28,034 bases of DNA from NCBI GenBank assembly GCA_025450495.1, contig JANWHI010000027.1, positions 1-28,034 on the forward strand, read 5' to 3'. Positions 1 to 7,592 of the stretch are shown in pieces; position 1 is the first letter of the stretch, and every line of letters begins with the position of its first letter. The notes beneath the pieces were generated by a model that did not search any database, was not told where the DNA came from, and saw only the letters and a list, made by a program, of their open reading frames with translations. The stretch comes from Candidatus Dormiibacter sp. GTDB taxonomy: Bacteria; Chloroflexota; Dormibacteria; UBA8260. A program made the position numbers and the translations under genes.

Positions 1-152
1 CAGCCCATGTTGATGGTGAGGTGTCCCTGCGGATCGAGGTCGACGGCGAGGACGCGCGGACCCTTCTCGGCGAGCGCAGCGGCCAGGTTGACCGCGGTCG
101 TCGTCTTGCCGACGCCGCCTTTCTGGTTCGCGATCGAGATGACGCGAGTCAC
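1..152 (-). CDS. parA: ParA/Soj-type chromosome partitioning ATPase (N-terminal fragment)
   Basis: Partial gene: only the first 50 or so codons lie in the window and the rest runs off the left edge. The frame opens with GTG at 152 and reads [20 protein letters not shown], containing the deviant Walker A motif KGGVGKTT of ParA/MinD/Soj ATPases, followed by the A' motif segment [10 protein letters not shown]. Family knowledge: ParA dimerises on ATP binding, coats the nucleoid and moves ParB-parS complexes during chromosome segregation. ParB would be expected just downstream, outside the window. The gene is divergent from the TPR gene at 230. A TATGAT -10-like box on this strand (complement of 191-196) could drive it with a leader of about 30 bases. 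A MinD- or plasmid-type ParA cannot be excluded from the fragment. Confidence 0.9.
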   Translation of the reverse strand, partial: MTRVISIANQKGGVGKTTTAVNLAAALAEKGPRVLAVDLDPQGHLTINMG

Positions 153-189
153 AGGGATTGGAACAAACGAGAGCGCCGCACTGAGCCGG

Positions 190-196
190 TATCATA
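190..196. promoter_or_regulatory. Possible overlapping divergent -10 boxes between parA and the TPR gene
   Basis: TATCAT reads rightwards at 190-195 and TATGAT leftwards at 196-191, so one AT-rich patch in a GC-rich gap could serve both divergent genes. Neither has a convincing -35 at 17-18 bases. Assignment rests on the -10 likeness and position only. Confidence 0.3.
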
Positions 197-229
197 GCGA
201 ACCCGTCTGGGGATCTTTGGGGGTGACTG

Positions 230-1126
230 TTGGCGGATACAGAGCACGTCAAGCCACGCGGGTTGTACGTGGAAGAGTCGATTGCGGCGGCGCTGGAGAG
301 TCGGTGGGCAGACGCTGTCGCCATCAACGAGGCGCTCATCGAGCGTCACGGCGCCGACGAGGAGGCGTACAACCGGCTTGGCAAGGCGAAGAGCGAGCTG
401 GGCAACCTCAAGGAGGCCCTGGCGGCGTACCAGTCGTCGCTCGACCTCAACATGCTCAACCTGATCGCCCAGAAGCAGGTGCGCCGGATCGGTGCGCTCC
501 TCGATGCGCGCGCCCGTCCCACCGCCGCAGCCGGGGTGATCGACGTCGATCTCTTCACCGAGGAGCCGGGCAAGAGCGGGCGGACCGTGCTGGGCCGGCC
601 GTCCAGCGGCGCGGTGGTCGGAGCCGCGGTGACGCCCGGCGACACCGTCGACCTGATCGCCGCGGGTACGCAACTGCTCGCCGAGACCTCTCGTGGCGTC
701 GCCCTCGGCGCCGTCGAGCCCAAGCTCAGCGGGCGTCTGCGCCCCCTCATCGAGAGCGGCAACCGCTACTCGGCTGCCGTGTCGCGCATCGAGGACGACA
801 AGATCGAGCTGATCGTCAGGGAGATCTTCCAGGCGCCTGAGAACTCGCGCAAATCCTCTTTTCCGATCTCGCGAAACGCCCGTCGCGACGAATTCCGGCC
901 CTACGCCAAGGAGTCGCTGCTGTCCGAGCGCGGCGTCGACGACGAGGGCTTCGGCGACGCCGACGACGACTTGGTCACCGACTCCCGTGCTTCAGTCTCG
1001 GACGGCGACGAGCTGTCCGGGATGCAGGAGCTCGACGACGAGTTCGAGCCGGCGGTCGCAGCGGGCGCCCCCGACGACGACGCCGACAGCGACGACGACG
1101 AGAGCCGGCCCGAGGACCAGTACTAG
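230..1126 (+). CDS. TPR protein with HIRAN-like segment and acidic C-terminal tail, function unknown
   Basis: A 298-residue protein. The TTG at 230 is chosen because a GGGGGTGA Shine-Dalgarno-like run (219-226) precedes it and the TPR helices begin soon after; the nearby GTG at 223 is in another frame. Residues about 14-90 form two to three TPR helical hairpins (for example AYNRLGKAKSELGNLKEAL), a protein-interaction scaffold. Residues about 138-205 resemble the C-terminal half of a HIRAN domain: a glycine before EPKLSGRLRPLIESGNRYSA (163-182), then a beta-strand-rich IEDDKIELIVREIF. HIRAN domains bind DNA 3' ends or stalled forks in helicases; that role is not shown here. Residues about 225-298 are strongly Asp/Glu-rich and probably disordered. 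No signal peptide or membrane segment. Divergent from parA, convergent with the c-di-GMP enzyme 16 bases downstream. Confidence 0.8.
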   Translation: MADTEHVKPRGLYVEESIAAALESRWADAVAINEALIERHGADEEAYNRLGKAKSELGNLKEALAAYQSSLDLNMLNLIAQKQVRRIGALLDARARPTAAAGVIDVDLFTEEPGKSGRTVLGRPSSGAVVGAAVTPGDTVDLIAAGTQLLAETSRGVALGAVEPKLSGRLRPLIESGNRYSAAVSRIEDDKIELIVREIFQAPENSRKSSFPISRNARRDEFRPYAKESLLSERGVDDEGFGDADDDLVTDSRASVSDGDELSGMQELDDEFEPAVAAGAPDDDADSDDDESRPEDQY

Positions 1127-1142
1127 TGGACGGTCAACACGG

Positions 1143-3791
1143 TCACGCCGGCAGTGACCTGGCGCGCGCAGCCGCCCTGTCGCCGACGGACAGAAGGCGC
1201 AGCGGAACCACCCCCCCGATTGACTTCTGGCCGCGCAGCATCTCGACGATCTGAGCCCCGGCCACCGCGCTCGAGAAGAGGAAGCCCTGCGCCAGGGTGC
1301 AACCCAGGGCGAGCAGGCTGGTGCGCTGTGCTTCGCGCTCCACACCCTCGGCGATCATGTGCAGGCCGAGCGTCTCGCCGAGCCCGAAGATCGCCGCCGT
1401 GAACGCGCGCCGGCGCCCGTCGCCGTCGAGGTCGTCGATGAACGCGCGGTCCACCTTGAGGATGTCGAAGGGCATGTCCTGGAGGATGGCCAGCGACGAG
1501 TAGCCGGTGCCGAAGTCGTCGATGGCCAGGCCGACCCCGAGTGCCTTGAGCTCGCGCATCCGCTCCCTGGCCACGTCCCCGTGCTCGCCGACGAAGCTCT
1601 CGGTCATCTCGATGACCAGGCGACGTGGCGCCACTCCAGTCTCGACGAGCACGTCACGGACGGCGTCGATGACGTGGTCGGTCCGGAGCTGCCGCTGCGA
1701 GACGTTGACGTGCAGCTGAAAGTCGTCGTGCAGCGGCAGGGTGCTCTCCCAACCCTGCAGCTGGGCGCATGCCTCGCGCAGCACGAACGCGCCGAGGTCG
1801 GCGATCAGCCCGGTCTCCTCCGCGATGCCGATGAACTCACCGGGCAGGACCCAGCCACGTTCGGGGTGCTCCCACCGCACCAACGCCTCGACACCTCGAA
1901 CCTCAGCGCTGCGCAGATCGACGATCGGTTGATAGTGGACGCGAAGATCGCCGTTGCTGAGCGCGCGCTCGAGATCCGTTCGCACCTGCAGCCGGCGTCC
2001 GCTGCCCTCGAGCATGCCGGTGTCGTAGACCTCGTAGCCTCCCTTGCCCTGCAGCTTGGCCCTGTACATGGCTGCGTCGGCGCGGCGGAGCAACTCCTCA
2101 GCGCCGATCGCCGAGGCGGTGGCGAGGGCCACGCCGATGCTGGCGTGGACCGCCACCTCCTGGCGTTCGACCACGAAGTGTGGTCGCAGAGTTGCCACCA
2201 CCCGCTCGGCGACGGCGGCGATGTCGTCGGGGTTGACCGCGTCCTCGAGGAGGATGGCGAACTCGTCGCCGCCGAAGCGCGCCGCGGTGTCAGCAACACG
2301 AAGCACGGAACGAAGGCGCTCGGCCACGCTGCGGAGCAGGTCGTCGCCGGCGCCGTGGCCAAAGGAGTCGTTGACCATCTTGAAGTCGTCGAGGTCGACG
2401 AACAGAACGGCGATCAGACCGCGCTTCTCATCGCGACGGCTGAGCGCATGGCTGAGCCGATCGGTGAAAAGCAGGCGGTTGGCCAGGTTGGTGAGGGGAT
2501 CATGGAATGCTTGGTAGGTCAGCGTATTGTCGAGGCGCATGTTCTGCACGGCGACGCTGGTCTGCGCACCGAATGTCTCGAACAGCGTGATGTCGTCGGC
2601 GGAGAAGGTGCCGACGTCACTCAGCCGATTGCCTACGGTGAGCACCCCCAGCAATGCTCCGTCACCCCACAGCGAGGTGAGCATCGCCTCTCTGAGGTCC
2701 TGACGCTTCAGCCATTCGCGAACATTGCCGGTGGAATCCGCCCAGCTGATACCACGAGCCCGGGTCTCAGAGCCGATAGCCATCATCAGCCCCTCGAGGA
2801 AAGCACGGTCCACCTCCTGGTCGCTCTTGCGAACCTGACCGTGCCGCCAGGTCGTCGTTGATGCGCGCCCGGTCCCCGTGGCGATCGGGAGGAGCACCAC
2901 CTCTGCCAGCTCGCCGCGGAACACCTGAGAGATCTGCGCGAGGAGCTCCGGCACCGCCGCGTCGGCCACCGCACTGCGCTGGAGCAGATCGCTGCATTCG
3001 TAGAGATGCTGGATGCGCTGACGCTTCTGGTGCTCCGAGGTGTAGAGGAAGAACGCAGCGGCGACGCCGAGCAATGGCATGCCGAGCAGCCACAGCTCGG
3101 CGAGGTTGCGCGAGATCGCCGCGGCCGCCTGGATTGCGAGGCAGGCGTTGACAAGCGCGGCTCCGACCGAGAAGAGATACCCGCGCAGCAACTGCCTGCG
3201 ACCCATGCTTCCCTCGGCCAGTGACATGAGCAGCGCGGTCAGCGAGAAACCGAGCATGGCGATGATCCCGACGACGGCCAGCATCACCGCCCAGGAATGG
3301 AGCGCGGTGACAATGCGCAGCGGCTCGAGGACCGAGATCAGCCACATCGCCACCTCAGCTTCGAATGCGTACAGGGAAAGGTTGAACGCCGCCTTGGCCG
3401 GCGGCTGTCTGCGGATCAGCGACAGCGCCACCAGTGCCCCGGAGAAGCGGCTCGACACCAGCGTCTGCGGGCTGGCGAAGTACAGGCCGAGCACGAGCGG
3501 AATCTCGCTCAGCGAGAACGAATGCGCATTGCGTCGGAAGTGGACGTGCACGCGCCTGGCCTCGGCGATGCAGAACATGGCGGCGAACACCACCCATGGG
3601 ATCGCGATTGCGGGCTGCGACAGCGCAAGCCGGCTGACCACCGAAACATAGAGCAGGGCGGCCGCGCCGGCGAGGAGTGCGCTCATCGCCCACACGCGGC
3701 GCACCGCCATCTGGGATGCGGCAAACGAGTGCTGCGCACTTCGCGCCGCAGCCTCCCTTCGCCGCCGCGCCGCGATCAGGCGGACGGACAT
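1143..3791 (-). CDS. Membrane-anchored GAF-GGDEF-EAL bifunctional diguanylate cyclase/phosphodiesterase
   Basis: 882 residues. After a basic N-terminus come about seven to eight hydrophobic segments (residues roughly 33-250), an integral membrane sensor resembling MASE-type modules. A GAF-like domain follows (about 260-415), then GGDEF (about 430-590) and EAL (about 610-860). The GGDEF motif is intact at 507-511 (RFGGDEFAIL). An RVAD sequence five residues upstream fits the RxxD product-inhibition I-site. The EAL motif is at 635-637 (VEALVRWEHP). Downstream, the metal and catalytic signatures NVSQRQL, EMTES, DDFGTGYSS, KVDRAFI and EGVE are all present, so both cyclic-di-GMP synthesis and hydrolysis look possible. 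The output would be local c-di-GMP control of surface or biofilm behaviour. The start at ATG 3791 has no clear Shine-Dalgarno; ATG at residue 28 is an alternative. It is monocistronic and convergent with the TPR gene. Confidence 0.95.
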   Translation of the reverse strand: MSVRLIAARRRREAAARSAQHSFAASQMAVRRVWAMSALLAGAAALLYVSVVSRLALSQPAIAIPWVVFAAMFCIAEARRVHVHFRRNAHSFSLSEIPLVLGLYFASPQTLVSSRFSGALVALSLIRRQPPAKAAFNLSLYAFEAEVAMWLISVLEPLRIVTALHSWAVMLAVVGIIAMLGFSLTALLMSLAEGSMGRRQLLRGYLFSVGAALVNACLAIQAAAAISRNLAELWLLGMPLLGVAAAFFLYTSEHQKRQRIQHLYECSDLLQRSAVADAAVPELLAQISQVFRGELAEVVLLPIATGTGRASTTTWRHGQVRKSDQEVDRAFLEGLMMAIGSETRARGISWADSTGNVREWLKRQDLREAMLTSLWGDGALLGVLTVGNRLSDVGTFSADDITLFETFGAQTSVAVQNMRLDNTLTYQAFHDPLTNLANRLLFTDRLSHALSRRDEKRGLIAVLFVDLDDFKMVNDSFGHGAGDDLLRSVAERLRSVLRVADTAARFGGDEFAILLEDAVNPDDIAAVAERVVATLRPHFVVERQEVAVHASIGVALATASAIGAEELLRRADAAMYRAKLQGKGGYEVYDTGMLEGSGRRLQVRTDLERALSNGDLRVHYQPIVDLRSAEVRGVEALVRWEHPERGWVLPGEFIGIAEETGLIADLGAFVLREACAQLQGWESTLPLHDDFQLHVNVSQRQLRTDHVIDAVRDVLVETGVAPRRLVIEMTESFVGEHGDVARERMRELKALGVGLAIDDFGTGYSSLAILQDMPFDILKVDRAFIDDLDGDGRRRAFTAAIFGLGETLGLHMIAEGVEREAQRTSLLALGCTLAQGFLFSSAVAGAQIVEMLRGQKSIGGVVPLRLLSVGDRAAARARSLPA

Positions 3792-4061
3792 CGTCTCAGT
3801 GGAGGGGCCGCAATCAACCGCGCTTCCACGTGACCGACCTCTGTCGTCGATTCAACTGGCCCGGGTCGCTCACCCAGAGACCTCATGGAGGCCCGCCAGA
3901 AAGTATCGAACCGGGCACACGGGCCAGAGGAGGCGAACGCGACACACCCTGTAAAGAATTGTCGTCAAGGATGCGAATGCCGGGGCTGTAAGTGATCGCC
4001 GTCACAGCGTCGCGACACTGGCGACCAGTCCCAGGAAGGAGAGGTCGCGGTCACCCGCCAC
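3792..4061. other. Intergenic region between divergent genes, with two short palindromes
   Basis: No gene seen. It holds AAGTGATCGCCGTCACAG at 3991-4006 or so (GTGA-N6-TCAC, a CRP/FNR-family half-site arrangement; GTGA at 3992-3995, TCAC at 4002-4005) and ACTGG-CGA-CCAGT at 4017-4029, both upstream of the TPR-GH15 promoter. An agTATC/GATACt patch at 3902-3907 is a weak -10 candidate for the leftward c-di-GMP gene. A short GTGA-N6-TCAC match can occur by chance in a window this size. Confidence 0.3.
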
Positions 4062-4067
4062 TACACT
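4062..4067 (+). promoter_or_regulatory. -10 box of a probable leaderless promoter for the TPR-GH15 pair
   Basis: TACACT ends seven bases before ATG 4075, so a transcript starting 7-8 bases after the box would begin at or next to the start codon. No Shine-Dalgarno lies at usable distance (the purine run at 4033-4043 is about 30 bases away). The same box and spacing precede argC. Confidence 0.5.
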
Positions 4068-4074
4068 CGGCGCC

Positions 4075-4614
4075 ATGCCAAGCCCAAACACCTCGGAGCT
4101 CAGCGCGCGCGCAACCGGGACCACCCATGCCCCGGTGCCGGGTGCGGCTCGGCGTCTTCGGCTGCCGCTGTACGCGCGAAGCCAGCAGCGGATGGCCGCC
4201 AGATGGGGATTCGACCTCAACGCCGTAGACGCGCGCGAGCGGGCTGAGACTCTGCTCGTCGAGTCGCCGGCGGACGTCGACCGGATGGTGCTCGCGGCGT
4301 CGGTGCGTTCGAGCCGTGGCGACGACGCGGGTGCGCTCGATGCGGCACAGACCGCGGTGCGGACCGATGCGGGCTCGGCCAGCGCCCACAGCACTTTGGC
4401 AGCGCTCCTGGCACGGAGCGGCGCCAGCGCCGCCGCCGCTGGCCATGCCGAGGCGGCCGCCGACATCGATCCCGAGGATCCCTCGGCGTTCTACAACCTC
4501 GGCCTGATCAGGTGGACGCTGGGCGACCGCCGGGCCGCCCGGGTCGCCTTCGACCGCGCCGCGGGCCTTCTCGGCATCGCCACCGCGCCGTGGTGGCGGC
4601 GGCGGCCGGGGTGA
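4075..4614 (+). CDS. Small tetratricopeptide-repeat protein
   Basis: 179 residues. Residues about 50-165 contain three TPR-like units, the clearest being SAHSTLAALLARSGASAAAA and SAFYNLGLIRWTLGDRRAAR, so it probably mediates protein contacts. No signal peptide or clear membrane span; the N-terminal 40 residues are Ala/Arg/Pro-rich and low-complexity. ATG 4075 is preceded by TACACT at the spacing expected for leaderless transcription. The stop overlaps the GTG start of the GH15 gene (GTGA at 4611-4614), so the two are cotranscribed and probably translationally coupled; the TPR protein may be a partner or regulator of that enzyme, which is inference. I do not recognise a specific family. Confidence 0.8.
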   Translation: MPSPNTSELSARATGTTHAPVPGAARRLRLPLYARSQQRMAARWGFDLNAVDARERAETLLVESPADVDRMVLAASVRSSRGDDAGALDAAQTAVRTDAGSASAHSTLAALLARSGASAAAAGHAEAAADIDPEDPSAFYNLGLIRWTLGDRRAARVAFDRAAGLLGIATAPWWRRRPG

Positions 4615-6515
4615 GCGTCGGGTTCGAGCGCCGCGACGGCTACCTGCCGATCGCAGCCTATGGCCTGGTGGGTGACTGCCGCAGCGCTGCCCTGGTGGGT
4701 GCGGACGGCAGCGTGGACTGGTTGTGCCTACCGCGTTTCGACAACCCCTCGATCTTCGGCCGGATCGTCGACGCACGTCGCGGTGGTCATTGGCAGATCT
4801 GCCCGGTCGACGAGTACCGCGTCGTGCAGCGCTACCGCGACCGCAGCAACATCCTCGAAACAGTGTTCGCCACCGCCGGCGGCACGGCCGTGGTCACCGA
4901 TTTCATGCCCATCGACGAGGACACTGCCACCGAGCACGCCCGACTGCACCGCGACCCCCGGCTGGTCCGCATCGTCGAATGCATGACGGGCTCGATCACT
5001 CTTCGCCATCAGTTCAAGCCCGCACCCGGGTACGGCATGGAGACCAGTCACTTCGTCGCCGACGGATGGCAGTTGCACGGCGACACAGCTGTGCTCCACC
5101 TCTGCCTCCAGTCGAGCGTGGCGCTGACAGCCGCCACCGTGCGGTGGCGCATGAAGGCCGGTGAGGTCATCGGGCTGGCGCTGCGCAGCGACCACCGCGG
5201 CCGGTGCGAGAGCGCCCAGAAGCCGTGGGACGTGGAGCACGCTCGTGCGCTGGCGCGGTCCACCCAGGAGTTCTGGTGGCGATGGCTCGACAGCTGCACG
5301 TATCGCGGACCGTACCGGTACCCGGTGGTGCGCTCGGCGCTGTGCCTCAAGTTGATGACCTACGCACCCACGGGCGCCATGGTCGCGGCACCGACCACCA
5401 GCCTGCCCGAACAGCTTGGCGGATCGCGCAACTGGGACTACCGGTTCACGTGGCTACGCGATGCCTCCTTCACGCTGTATGCCTTCTTCCAGGTGGGCAT
5501 GATCGACGAGGCCAACGCGTTCTTTGCGTGGCTCGTGCGCATCGGCCTGGGCCGCGGCGGCCGCGACGTGGCCAACCTCTATACGCTGGACGGCGATGAT
5601 TGCGCTGACGAGACGGAGCTGACCCACCTCAGCGGTTATCGCGACTCGCGGCCGGTGCGCATCGGCAACGGCGCGATCCACCAGCTGCAGCTCGACATCT
5701 ACGGCGAGCTGCTCGACAGCGCCTACCTGTACGCGCGCTTCGGCGGCAGGATCAGCCGCACGCTCTGGCATGAGCTGCACGCGGTGGTGGATCTCGCGAT
5801 CGACCGATGGCAACTCCCCGACGCCTCCATCTGGGAAGCGCGAGGGTCGAACCGGCACTACACCTACAGCAAGATGATGTGCTGGGTTGCAGTCGATCGC
5901 GGCCTGCGCATCGCCGACCGGTTCGGGCTGCCGCACAACTCTTCGCGGTGGCGAGCGGCGCGTCGCGATATCCATCGCGCGGTCACCTCGCGAGGCTACT
6001 CGCAGCGCTTGGGCAGCTTCACCCAGGCACTGGACGGCGAGCAGCTCGACGCGGCCATGCTCCGCGTCACCCAGGTGCGCTTCCTGCGCACCGCCGACCC
6101 ACGGCAGCTCAGCACCATCCAGGCGGTCGCCGATGAGCTAGGCAAGGGCGTTCTCGTGCATCGCTATGAGGTCGGCCAGACCGATGACGGACTGCCCGGC
6201 GACGAGGGCGCCTTTCTGATGTGCTCGTTCTGGCTCGCCGACGCGCTCGCCCACGTCGGCCGCATCGAGGAGGCGCAGCGCTGGTTCGAGAAGCTGCTCG
6301 CCTTCGCCTCTCCGCTGGGTCTGTACTCGGAGGAGACTGACACCCGCACCGGCGCGCTGCTTGGCAACTTCCCCCAGGCCTTCACCCACCTGGCCCTGAT
6401 CGGCGCCGCGGTCAACATCGAGCGCGCCCAGCACGGCAGGCTTGGCGTCCGGGGGCGCCGCCGCCCTCGACGGACCCCTGCCCGGACCGCAGCGCGGAGG
6501 AAGGCGGCGGGCTGA
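4611..6515 (+). CDS. Glycoside hydrolase family 15 (glucoamylase/trehalase-type)
   Basis: 634 residues from GTG 4611, close to the usual size of bacterial intracellular GH15 proteins; the frame is open further upstream but that part lies inside the TPR gene. The N-terminal beta-sandwich begins with the family signature YLPIAAYGLVGDCRSAALVG, then GSVDWLCLPRFDNPSIFG. The (alpha/alpha)6 catalytic barrel has NWDYRFTWLRDA at 274-285, IWEARG with E409 as candidate general acid, DEGAFLMCSFWLADAL, and YSEETD with E574/E575 as candidate base. It would hydrolyse terminal alpha-glucosidic bonds, releasing glucose from maltodextrin or splitting trehalose. Related mycobacterial proteins are trehalases, so substrate cannot be fixed from sequence. 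No signal peptide, hence cytoplasmic. The C-terminal 25 residues are a basic Arg/Ala-rich tail. Overlaps the TPR gene by four bases. Confidence 0.92.
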   Translation: MSVGFERRDGYLPIAAYGLVGDCRSAALVGADGSVDWLCLPRFDNPSIFGRIVDARRGGHWQICPVDEYRVVQRYRDRSNILETVFATAGGTAVVTDFMPIDEDTATEHARLHRDPRLVRIVECMTGSITLRHQFKPAPGYGMETSHFVADGWQLHGDTAVLHLCLQSSVALTAATVRWRMKAGEVIGLALRSDHRGRCESAQKPWDVEHARALARSTQEFWWRWLDSCTYRGPYRYPVVRSALCLKLMTYAPTGAMVAAPTTSLPEQLGGSRNWDYRFTWLRDASFTLYAFFQVGMIDEANAFFAWLVRIGLGRGGRDVANLYTLDGDDCADETELTHLSGYRDSRPVRIGNGAIHQLQLDIYGELLDSAYLYARFGGRISRTLWHELHAVVDLAIDRWQLPDASIWEARGSNRHYTYSKMMCWVAVDRGLRIADRFGLPHNSSRWRAARRDIHRAVTSRGYSQRLGSFTQALDGEQLDAAMLRVTQVRFLRTADPRQLSTIQAVADELGKGVLVHRYEVGQTDDGLPGDEGAFLMCSFWLADALAHVGRIEEAQRWFEKLLAFASPLGLYSEETDTRTGALLGNFPQAFTHLALIGAAVNIERAQHGRLGVRGRRRPRRTPARTAARRKAAG

Positions 6516-6529
6516 GCCGCGAGGCGTCT

Positions 6530-6545
6530 CTGCATAAATATGCAG
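6530..6545. promoter_or_regulatory. ARG box (ArgR operator) of the arginine operon
   Basis: CTGCATAAATATGCAG is a near-perfect 16-bp palindrome: arms CTGCAT/ATGCAG around AAAT, AT-rich in a GC-rich setting. It fits the TGCAT-N4-ATGCA type of ARG box described in high-GC bacteria (the E. coli box has TGAAT/ATTCA arms). It sits where the -35 element would be for the TACACT -10 at 6554 (17-base spacing puts -35 at 6531-6536), so bound ArgR would block RNA polymerase. The regulator gene argR is inside this operon. Confidence 0.75.
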
Positions 6546-6553
6546 CCTGCGGC

Positions 6554-6559
6554 TACACT
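6554..6559 (+). promoter_or_regulatory. -10 box of the leaderless arg operon promoter
   Basis: TACACT followed by seven bases and then GTG 6567, the argC start; identical box and spacing to the promoter at 4062. There is no Shine-Dalgarno before argC, consistent with transcription starting at or beside the start codon. Confidence 0.55.
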
Positions 6560-6566
6560 TGGTCTG

Positions 6567-7592
6567 GTGTCGGCCAACCGTCCCGTGCGAGCTGCCGTCG
6601 CCGGAGCCACCGGCTACATCGGCATGCAATGTGTGGAGCTGCTCGCCGCTCATCCCGGCGTCGAGCTGGTGTCCGTGCTTGGCCGCAGCTGGACCGGGCG
6701 GCGTTTCGGTGAGGCCGTCCCGGGCAGCGCTGTCGACCTGCTGATCGGCGAGGGCCTCGATGTCGATGGCGTCGACGTCGTCTTCGCGGCCCTGCCCCAT
6801 ACCGTCGCCGCCGGGCAGGCGCGGCGCTGGCTCGACGCCGGCGCCGTGGTTGTCGACATGAGCGCCGACTTCCGGCTCGTGGACGCAGCAGAGTACGAGC
6901 GGTGGTACGGCGTCGCCCATCCAGCACCCCAGCTCTGCGCGCAGGCGGCGTACGGCCTGGTGGAGATGGAACGCGACTGCGTGCGCGGGGCCAACCTGAT
7001 CGCCGCGCCGGGGTGCTACCCGACGGCGGCGTTGCTCGGCATCCTGCCGGCGTTGCGCGCCGGCACAGTGCGACCACGGGTCATCGTGGACGCCAAGAGC
7101 GGCGTCAGCGGCGCGGGCCGTTCCCCATCGCCGACGCTGCAGTTCGCTGAGGCCAACGAGTCGGCGCGCGCGTACGGCGTCGACGGGCATCGGCATTCGG
7201 GCGAGATGCTGTCACGGATGCGCCACGCCACCGATGGGGACCTGGCCCTCACCTTCGTGCCCCACCTGGTGCCGATGACGCGCGGCATCCTGGCCACCAT
7301 CTACCTCGAACCGCAACCGGGTGTCCGGCCCGCCGACATCGCCGCCCTCTATCGCGAGCTCGCCGCCGCCGAGACGTTCGTGCGCTACGAGGAATCCCCG
7401 CCGGCGACCAAGAGCGTGGTGGGAACCAACGTCGCCGCGATCAACTGCACCGCCCAGGGCGACACGCTGGTGGTCACCGTGGTCATCGACAACCTTGTCA
7501 AGGGCGGTGCTGGCCAGGCGGTCCAGGCCATGAACCTGCGCTTCGGCAAGCCCGAATCGGACGGCCTGCGGGTGAGCTCGACGTGGCCGTGA
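6567..7592 (+). CDS. argC: N-acetyl-gamma-glutamyl-phosphate reductase
   Basis: 341 residues, normal for the family. Catalyses NADPH-dependent reduction of N-acetylglutamyl phosphate to the semialdehyde, third step of ornithine synthesis. The Rossmann motif GATGYIG is near residue 12. The catalytic cysteine is C150 in APGCYPTAAL. VDAKSGVSGAGRSP, PHLVPMTRGI and the C-terminal KGGAGQAVQAMN are family landmarks. GTG 6567 is preferred to the in-frame ATG 6540 because the latter lies inside the ARG box and upstream of the -10 box, and the conserved domain begins just after 6567. First gene of argCJBDRGH; its end overlaps argJ. Confidence 0.96.
   Translation: MSANRPVRAAVAGATGYIGMQCVELLAAHPGVELVSVLGRSWTGRRFGEAVPGSAVDLLIGEGLDVDGVDVVFAALPHTVAAGQARRWLDAGAVVVDMSADFRLVDAAEYERWYGVAHPAPQLCAQAAYGLVEMERDCVRGANLIAAPGCYPTAALLGILPALRAGTVRPRVIVDAKSGVSGAGRSPSPTLQFAEANESARAYGVDGHRHSGEMLSRMRHATDGDLALTFVPHLVPMTRGILATIYLEPQPGVRPADIAALYRELAAAETFVRYEESPPATKSVVGTNVAAINCTAQGDTLVVTVVIDNLVKGGAGQAVQAMNLRFGKPESDGLRVSSTWP

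Noticed and set aside
1359..2861. A 500-codon rightward open frame
   Set aside because: It lies wholly antisense to the GGDEF-EAL gene, whose protein has complete motifs; long shadow frames are expected at this GC content.
6540..6566. argC start at ATG 6540
   Set aside because: The codon lies inside the ARG palindrome and upstream of the -10 box; homology begins after GTG 6567.
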